64,000 bases of DNA from Candidatus Saccharibacteria bacterium. GTDB lineage: Bacteria; Patescibacteriota; Saccharimonadia; Saccharimonadales; Saccharimonadaceae. The notes below the pieces were generated by a model that was not told where the DNA came from, did not search any database, and saw nothing but the letters and a program-made list of their open reading frames with translations. A program made the translations under genes and the position numbers. How positions within the stretch are numbered: position 1 is the stretch's first letter; each line of letters starts with the position of its first letter. The stretch is taken from positions 682,001 through 746,000 of the forward strand of contig CP064991.1 of the NCBI GenBank assembly GCA_016699895.1, in the 5' to 3' direction. Shown piece by piece: positions 59,616 to 64,000 of this stretch.

Positions 59616-60440
59616 ATGCAAAAGATTCTTGTCCAGGGCGAACTCGGCTCGTTCCATCACGAAGCTGCTATGAAATTATTTGGTTCCGATGTTGAAATCA
59701 TCCCCTGCCCGAGTTTCGCTAACGTGTTCTCCCGCCTAGAAAAAAACAAGACGGGACTCGCGCTGGTCGCGATCGAAAACTCACTCTATGGCACCATCAA
59801 CGAGGTAGCCGACGGCCTCGAGGCGACACCGGAAATAAAAATCTTTGCCGAGATCGAGTTGTCGATTCACCAGAACTTGATCACTCTGCCAGGTGTTGCT
59901 GCCTCTGGTATTCGCAAAGTTTATTCTCATTTCGCCGCCCTAGCACAATGTGAAAAGTACCTAGAGGACAACTTTCCGCAAGTCGAAAAAATCGAGTACG
60001 AGGACACCGCCGCCGCAGTACGTTATATTGTCGAACAGAACGATCCGACGCTCGCTGCGATCGCCGGGCGTAGCGCCGCCGATTTATACGATGTCCAAAT
60101 CCTCGCTCCACAGATCGAGGACAACGCAGTCAATTTCACCAAATTTGCTGCTTTGTCGCGTAGCCCCGACCGCGACCGCGAGCTAGTCAGACGACCTCTG
60201 GCTGGCAAATCCAGTATCATTTTGACAACTGGCCATCAACCTGGCGCTCTCTACGAAGCTCTCGGCGTCTTTGTCTCGCACAAAATCAATCTCACTAAAC
60301 TGCAGTCCCGTCCGATTCCCGGTGAAAAGTGGCATTATCGGTTCTATCTCGATTTCGAAGCTGATGCAGACGAAACCATGCAAATTATCAAAGGTCTAGA
60401 ATCACTCGATAATAATGTGGTCTTTCTCGGCAATTACTAG
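59616..60440 (+). CDS. pheA: Prephenate dehydratase
   Basis: 274 aa from the ATG at 59616 (MQKILVQGELGSFHHEAA). Converts prephenate to phenylpyruvate. Two-lobe PDT domain with GELGSFHHEAA, AIENSLYGTINEV, the catalytic threonine region NFTKFAALSR, and a C-terminal ACT domain (KSSIILTTGHQPGALYEALGVFVSHKINLTKLQSRP) for phenylalanine feedback. No other aromatic pathway gene is near. A frame from 59550 is longer but starts inside the terminator. Confidence 0.93.
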   Translation: MQKILVQGELGSFHHEAAMKLFGSDVEIIPCPSFANVFSRLEKNKTGLALVAIENSLYGTINEVADGLEATPEIKIFAEIELSIHQNLITLPGVAASGIRKVYSHFAALAQCEKYLEDNFPQVEKIEYEDTAAAVRYIVEQNDPTLAAIAGRSAADLYDVQILAPQIEDNAVNFTKFAALSRSPDRDRELVRRPLAGKSSIILTTGHQPGALYEALGVFVSHKINLTKLQSRPIPGEKWHYRFYLDFEADADETMQIIKGLESLDNNVVFLGNY

Positions 60441-60441
60441 T

Positions 60442-61026
60442 CTAAACAGCTAGTTCGGGTGGCATAGGATCATCAAATTTCACACTCGGAATATTTCCGA
60501 TTTTGAAACCATGATCTACGTTCGGGTATTGTTTCCGATAGGCGCTCATAACGCTACCATATAGGGCATCTTTCATGTCAAAGCCTAGTTCGATAGCAAC
60601 AGCCTCAACCAACTCAGCCGTCGGCCCCTCAATCTCTATGATCGGATCGAGCCATGGCCATTCGTCTAACACTACCTCCACCTCGCCCACGTGCCACGTT
60701 TCCCTTTTCGATTCCTGGTATGACTCGGTCCAATCGCCAAGTTGACGAATGATCTGTGTTATAGCGTCAAAATCCTCGACAACTGTTTCGATTTCCTTTG
60801 TTCCATGAATATCCAGGCTATCTCGTTGTTTATACGACACCGTCACCCGATCGCCCTCGTCTCGCACTCGCAGCCAGCCATGACGAGATTCCAGCGCCTC
60901 ATTCACAAACACTACCCGTCTCATCAACCGCATCGGATGTGTACATATTCCACCCAGTGCCTGTAGCTGACTCCGAATGGTATCGTGATTAACCTGGATG
61001 AATTTGACTTCAATCTCAGTATTCAT
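60442..61026 (-). CDS. CYTH domain protein (adenylyl cyclase class IV/ThTPase-like)
   Basis: 194 aa. The EIEVKF signature at residues 4-9, followed by basic strands (RRVVFVN, WLRVRDEGDRVTVSYKQR), the KEIETVVEDF strand and VEVVLDEWPWLDPIIEIEG match the CYTH tunnel fold. Members hydrolyse triphosphates or make cAMP; the activity here is undetermined. It is convergent with pheA (1-bp gap). Confidence 0.88.
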   Translation of the reverse strand: MNTEIEVKFIQVNHDTIRSQLQALGGICTHPMRLMRRVVFVNEALESRHGWLRVRDEGDRVTVSYKQRDSLDIHGTKEIETVVEDFDAITQIIRQLGDWTESYQESKRETWHVGEVEVVLDEWPWLDPIIEIEGPTAELVEAVAIELGFDMKDALYGSVMSAYRKQYPNVDHGFKIGNIPSVKFDDPMPPELAV

Positions 61027-61033
61027 GCGAATA

Positions 61034-61417
61034 TTACTCTCCGTTTCGTGGAATCGCCGTCAAGGCAATATCAAATACGAGGTCGCTACCCGCTGGAATA
61101 TTCTTGGCAGGGCTCGCTGCACCGTAGGCCATCTCGGCTGGAATAATCAATCGACGAGTACCGCCGACTTTCATGCCAGGTACACCCTGTGTCCAGCCTT
61201 TGATTACTTGATCCAATCCGAATGTTATCGGATTGCCAAAATCAAAACTGCTCTGGAAAATAATGCCATTTTTGCATAACGCCCCAGTGTAATGCGCTGT
61301 GATCGTCGCACCTGGTTTAACCTCTTCCCCATCACCGACTTCGACGTCCATAATCTCTAGCTCCTGAACCCCATCTCGCGGCTCAAAGTCGTGTAGTTTT
61401 GTTCCTTCGTATTTCAT
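61034..61417 (-). CDS. FKBP-type peptidyl-prolyl isomerase
   Basis: 127 aa from the third in-frame ATG-type start at 61417, chosen because TACAAT lies 7 nt upstream and overlaps the ATG at 61426. FKBP fold: VKPGATITAHYTGALCKNG, FQSSFDFGNPITFGLDQVIKGWTQGVPGMKVGGTRRLIIPAEMAYG and DLVFDIALTAI. No insert-in-flap domain and no signal peptide, so it is a cytosolic folding helper. Confidence 0.92.
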   Translation of the reverse strand: MKYEGTKLHDFEPRDGVQELEIMDVEVGDGEEVKPGATITAHYTGALCKNGIIFQSSFDFGNPITFGLDQVIKGWTQGVPGMKVGGTRRLIIPAEMAYGAASPAKNIPAGSDLVFDIALTAIPRNGE

Positions 61418-61424
61418 CCATGTC

Positions 61425-61430
61425 ATTGTA
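61425..61430 (-). promoter_or_regulatory. -10 box of the FKBP gene
   Basis: TACAAT on the minus strand, 7 nt before the ATG at 61417. Confidence 0.45.
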
Positions 61431-61438
61431 GCACGAGT

Positions 61439-61467
61439 TTGACAATTATAGTTAATGGTGATATAAT
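61439..61467 (+). promoter_or_regulatory. Perfect consensus sigma-70 type promoter
   Basis: TTGACA (61439-61444), a 17-nt spacer, TATAAT (61462-61467). It is followed by a 30-nt leader with GGAAGGGAG and an ATG at 61497. It is the best promoter in the window. Confidence 0.8.
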
Positions 61468-61496
61468 TGCTCCCAGGACTAGGAAGGGAGTTCCAA

Positions 61497-61820
61497 ATGA
61501 ATTCGGTTGCATATGCGATCGAGACTTTCTACAACGAGTCAGCGGATTTCGCTCAGCTCGTTGGCAAGAAGTTCGTCGAATCTAGCAGCGGACTGTTGCT
61601 CGCCTGCAGTGCGAGGAATCAGCTTTCGCCAGCTATCAACCTCACCGGGAAACCCAATGGCAGTTCAACTCCATTGGCGGTGGTCCCTGCGGAGATCCAA
61701 ACCCGGATCCTTACGGCGCCGACATCGCGCTGGAGACCTGCCTGAAATGGGCCCGTGACGACACCTCTGTCGATTTCGACGAGGAGTTGTCTCGTCTCCT
61801 CGATGAAGACCCCCCCCTAC
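61497..61820 (+). pseudogene. Small frameshifted gene behind a strong promoter
   Basis: From the ATG at 61497 the first frame reads MNSVAYAIETFYNESADFAQ and so on to about residue 40, then loses sense and stops at 61745. The -1 frame from about 61615 continues with EESAFASYQPHRETQWQFNSIGGG, a GDPNPDPYGADIALETCLKWARDD stretch and an acidic end. A C8 run at 61808-61815 hides a stop: one C fewer gives DEDPPY and TAG at 61819-61821. About 107 aa if repaired. Not recognised; probably sequencing indels or a decayed gene. Confidence 0.5.
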
Positions 61821-61881
61821 TAGGTAACCTCCGCCCGTCCTCCTCGCGCCTCGCGTGTGGAACGACCCGACAACTAGGTTG

Positions 61882-61911
61882 GGCGCTCCATTCCGGGGCG
61901 CTCAACATTGG
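61882..61911 (+). terminator. Hairpin after the small gene
   Basis: GTTGGGCGC, a loop of about 11 nt, GCGCTCAAC with a single G-U pair. The U-tract is weak (ATTGGAATTTTG), so termination is uncertain. Confidence 0.45.
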
Positions 61912-61950
61912 AATTTTGAATTACCATCTAATATCTTGCAAATAAATAAC

Positions 61951-61987
61951 AAAAGGCTGTGCGCGAAAACATAAATACCGCACAGCC
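61951..61987 (-). terminator. Terminator of the DGR template transcript
   Basis: On the minus strand: GGCTGTGCG, a 15-nt loop, CGCACAGCC, then TTTTGTTATTT. It would end a transcript coming from the template repeat at 62128-62258. Confidence 0.75.
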
Positions 61988-62127
61988 GTTAAATCATCCT
62001 TTGTCCTGCCGTCTTCTGACCGCAAGACTAGCCACTGTAGCCGGATATGATAGGCTCTGTTGCCATCGCCAACTCGCATGAAACGGATTGAAACGAACCG
62101 ACAATCTGGCCAATTTACTTCTTATCC

Positions 62128-62258
62128 CTAGAGCGACAACGCCACCCGAAACCCAATATTCGTGTTCGTGTTGCCAGGCGCGTTGTTCAAATTCAACGTG
62201 AACACTCCGGCGTTCGTGCCATTGTTCCAGTTGCCACCCCGACGGAAGGCGCGCAGAC
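62128..62258 (-). repeat. DGR template repeat (TR)
   Basis: Read on the minus strand it encodes RRGGNWNNGTNAGVF, then TLNLNNAPGNTNTNIGFRV and ALSL, then TAG. All ten asparagines are AAC or AAT codons, the mark of a template whose adenines are mutated during cDNA synthesis. The peptide is the typical C-terminus of C-type-lectin/FGE-fold DGR target proteins. There is no start codon upstream (TAG at about 62268), so this is a template and not the target gene. Confidence 0.85.
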
Positions 62259-62290
62259 CCAACCGCTATAAGCTACACTAGCATAAGTAG

Positions 62291-62296
62291 TATGAT
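62291..62296 (+). promoter_or_regulatory. Possible -10 box of the RT gene
   Basis: TATGAT, 17 nt before the ATG at 62314. Weak. No Shine-Dalgarno sequence. Confidence 0.3.
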
Positions 62297-62313
62297 AGCA
62301 GTAGACTTTCGTC

Positions 62314-63432
62314 ATGTCTACACTCAATCATATTTTTTCCACAGTTACTGATCTGGACAACCTGTTGGCTAGCTACCGGGTAGTTTTACGCGGTAAACGT
62401 AGCAGCAGTACTGCCACTGAGTTAGACTACAATCTGATGTCAGCTTTGCTCGAATTGCAACATGATCTGAATACCCAAACCTACGCACCGCTTCCTTATT
62501 ACTCGCAATACATTTATGAACCAAAACGCCGCTATATTCAGGCGCCAGCATTTCGCGACCGTATTGTTCACCACGCCATCCATAACATTGTGATGCCATT
62601 TTACGACCGACATTTCATCAAAGATTCATACGCTTGCCGTATCGGCAAAGGGACGCACCAAGCAATGCGCACTATCCAACGCATTTTGCGCGCCCATAAG
62701 CACGAGACGCTTTACGCCTGCAAAATAGATATCTCTAAATATTTCGCCTCAATCAATCACGATCGACTCAAGTCATTGCTCGCTGACAAAATCAAAGATC
62801 AGCGCCTACTCTGGCTGCTCAACACTATTATCGACTCGACTGACAGCGGCACTGAACACGATCACTTATTTCCGCCCGATTCGCCATACCATACCAAAGG
62901 TCGTCGCGGCATCCCTATTGGTAACTTGACTAGTCAGCTATTTGCCAATGTCTATCTGCATCATGCTGACAAATATGCCAAGCACCAGCTTAAAATCCGG
63001 CTCTATGTACGCTACATGGATGATATTCTATTTTTTCATACCGATAAAGCCCAGCTTCGTGCTTGGCAGGATGCCCTAACAACATTTTTACATGATGAAT
63101 TATACCTGACTATCAATCCGCACAAGGTCCGGCTCTATCCCACACGAGTAGGCGTAGATTTCGTGGGATACGTTATTTATCATGACCACATACGTTTGCG
63201 CGGTAGCAGCGTACGCCGATTTAAAAAGCGGTATCGCAAACAACTGCGCGCCGTTAGAGACGGTCGCCTATCGGTTGAAAAAATGCGCGAGTCATTTACT
63301 GCTTGGTCGGCCCACGCTATGCACGCCAACGCCACTGGTCTAATTCAACAACTCGAAAGTTGGCAGGAAGAGTATTTGAAGCCTGGAGATCCAGTTCAGC
63401 TTTCGCTCTTTGACGATGAACCGCCGCAGTGA
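62314..63432 (+). CDS. DGR reverse transcriptase
   Basis: 372 aa group II-intron-like reverse transcriptase of diversity-generating retroelements. Seen: YEPKRRYIQAPAFRDRIVHHAI (RT1/2), CKIDISKYFASINHDRL (motif A with the first Asp), GIPIGNLTSQLFANVYLHHADK (the GxxxSQ motif typical of DGR RTs), YVRYMDDILFF (catalytic YMDD, residues 234-237) and VDFVGYVI. There is no maturase or endonuclease domain. It copies the template RNA with errors at adenines and writes them into a target gene. The template lies just upstream on the other strand. No Avd-like accessory gene is visible in the window. Confidence 0.92.
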   Translation: MSTLNHIFSTVTDLDNLLASYRVVLRGKRSSSTATELDYNLMSALLELQHDLNTQTYAPLPYYSQYIYEPKRRYIQAPAFRDRIVHHAIHNIVMPFYDRHFIKDSYACRIGKGTHQAMRTIQRILRAHKHETLYACKIDISKYFASINHDRLKSLLADKIKDQRLLWLLNTIIDSTDSGTEHDHLFPPDSPYHTKGRRGIPIGNLTSQLFANVYLHHADKYAKHQLKIRLYVRYMDDILFFHTDKAQLRAWQDALTTFLHDELYLTINPHKVRLYPTRVGVDFVGYVIYHDHIRLRGSSVRRFKKRYRKQLRAVRDGRLSVEKMRESFTAWSAHAMHANATGLIQQLESWQEEYLKPGDPVQLSLFDDEPPQ

Positions 63433-63442
63433 CGTGCCCAGC

Positions 63443-63985
63443 CTAGATATTTTTTGTCTTGCTATACTTAGTTGCTAGCGGTATTGTAATAGTTCGTGTC
63501 GCATTCGCCGCATGCGAGAGAGAAGCAATGGGTCGATATTCATAGCCAATGTGAATCAACCTCGCCCCTAGCTTTGCTGCTGCCTTAAAGGCTGGTAATA
63601 GGTCTGTGTCTGCACTCACAACGACAATTTCAGTATCAGAGTCCGCCTCTGATATGATGCGCACCGCTAAACCTACATCCACGCCCTTCTCAGTTAATTT
63701 CCAGAAATTATGTCCCTGTTGACATTCTATCTCTCTGGCTCGTAAATAACCTACTTTTATAAATGTAATTCTCTGTCTTTGGATATCGTTCATGAAGTAC
63801 GATTGCTGACGTACGGCAGACTCTGACTTTATACGAATTTCTTCATTTTCATCGTAAACCCTCAGCTTTGCCCCGAACCATAGCATCTCTGTTGGTTTAT
63901 TATCTTGCAAAATCTCCTCAAATAGGCCTCTGAAATTATAACCATCTATAACTGATCGCTCTGCTCTATCTTCATTAGTCCCCAT
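63443..63985 (-). CDS. NYN domain protein (PIN-like nuclease fold), possibly 5' partial
   Basis: About 180 aa from the ATG at 63985. The frame is open to the window edge, so the true start could lie outside. NYN/LabA-type motifs: VIDGYNFRGL (first Asp plus Asn), TEKGVDVGLAVRI (central Asp) and IVVVSADTDLLPAFKAA (SxDxD pair), with KLGARLIHIGY after it. Such proteins are likely Mg-dependent RNases. It is convergent with the RT gene, 10 bp apart; a link with the retroelement is not shown. Confidence 0.8.
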   Translation of the reverse strand: MGTNEDRAERSVIDGYNFRGLFEEILQDNKPTEMLWFGAKLRVYDENEEIRIKSESAVRQQSYFMNDIQRQRITFIKVGYLRAREIECQQGHNFWKLTEKGVDVGLAVRIISEADSDTEIVVVSADTDLLPAFKAAAKLGARLIHIGYEYRPIASLSHAANATRTITIPLATKYSKTKNI

Positions 63986-64000
63986 CAATGTGCGTAGTCC

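Larger units (their letters stand above)
61988..62300 (-). ncRNA. Probable DGR template RNA
   Basis: The minus strand from about 62300 to the terminator at 61951 carries the template repeat, followed by about 140 nt that can form hairpins (for example GTCTT/AAGAC near 62012-62030). No protein start precedes the coding-like stretch. The promoter is not clear; TATCAT-like sequences lie at 62292-62297 on this strand. Confidence 0.55.

Noticed and set aside
62078..62099. GAAACGGATTGAAACG, which resembles the 3' end of many CRISPR repeats
   Set aside because: Only one copy is present, without regularly spaced repeats or cas genes. It lies in the tail of the DGR template RNA.
1..64000. Alternative genetic code (UGA = Gly, as in Gracilibacteria or Absconditabacteria)
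   Set aside because: TGA ends several well-defined genes (for example serS and padR) at the expected length, and no conserved gene has internal TGA outside the frameshift sites.

Overview
The window looks like about 64 kb of a Saccharibacteria (TM7 / Patescibacteria, CPR) chromosome. Base composition is near balanced, TGA is used as an ordinary stop, genes are tightly packed, and many starts have a TATAAT-like -10 box only 6-10 nt before the ATG, as expected for leaderless mRNAs. The gene set (split-layout dcw cluster, TraG/VirD4-like ATPase, PspC/PadR pair, compact housekeeping genes, a diversity-generating retroelement) also fits CPR. The assignment is inferred from gene content, not from an rRNA.

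Layout. 1-10.8 kb: signalling block with a Ser/Thr kinase, two CheY-type response regulators, two histidine kinases, a methyltransferase, a pseudouridine synthase and membrane or zincin proteins. 10.9-30.1 kb: housekeeping genes der, pth, dprA, topA, a sigma-region-4/HARE-like regulator, a TraG/VirD4-like ATPase, padR-pspC, serS, hpf/raiA and secA. A probable structured ncRNA lies at 14.79-15.08 kb on the minus strand. der, secA and the tail of the ATPase gene carry frameshifts that look like sequencing or assembly indels. 30.1-36 kb: a large surface protein (SGNH hydrolase + VWA + PKD + type-3 calcium repeat), a Fic protein, two hydrolases and a membrane protein.

36-44 kb: an accessory, defence-like island. 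It holds a tightly coupled four-gene operon with a PD-(D/E)XK-like protein, a type III restriction-modification pair (mod, res), a DUF3800 protein and small RNA or attenuator candidates. The operon and the fic gene share an unusual inverted-repeat operator with identical geometry. 44-47.3 kb: membrane proteins, thymidine kinase and a 0.9-kb stretch with almost no genes.

47.3-55.5 kb: the dcw cell-wall/division cluster on the minus strand (mraZ, rsmH, ftsL-like, ftsI, mraY, ftsW, murG, ftsQ), with a convincing MraZ-box promoter. 55.7-61.4 kb: yvcK, a DUF4868-like protein, rnhA, an EamA transporter, tRNA-Arg(GCG), prephenate dehydratase, a CYTH protein and an FKBP isomerase. 61.4-64 kb: a broken small gene behind a perfect consensus promoter, then a diversity-generating retroelement. 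The reverse transcriptase is on the plus strand. Its Asn-codon-rich template repeat lies upstream on the opposite strand and has its own terminator. No variable-repeat target gene is in the window. A NYN-domain protein closes the window.
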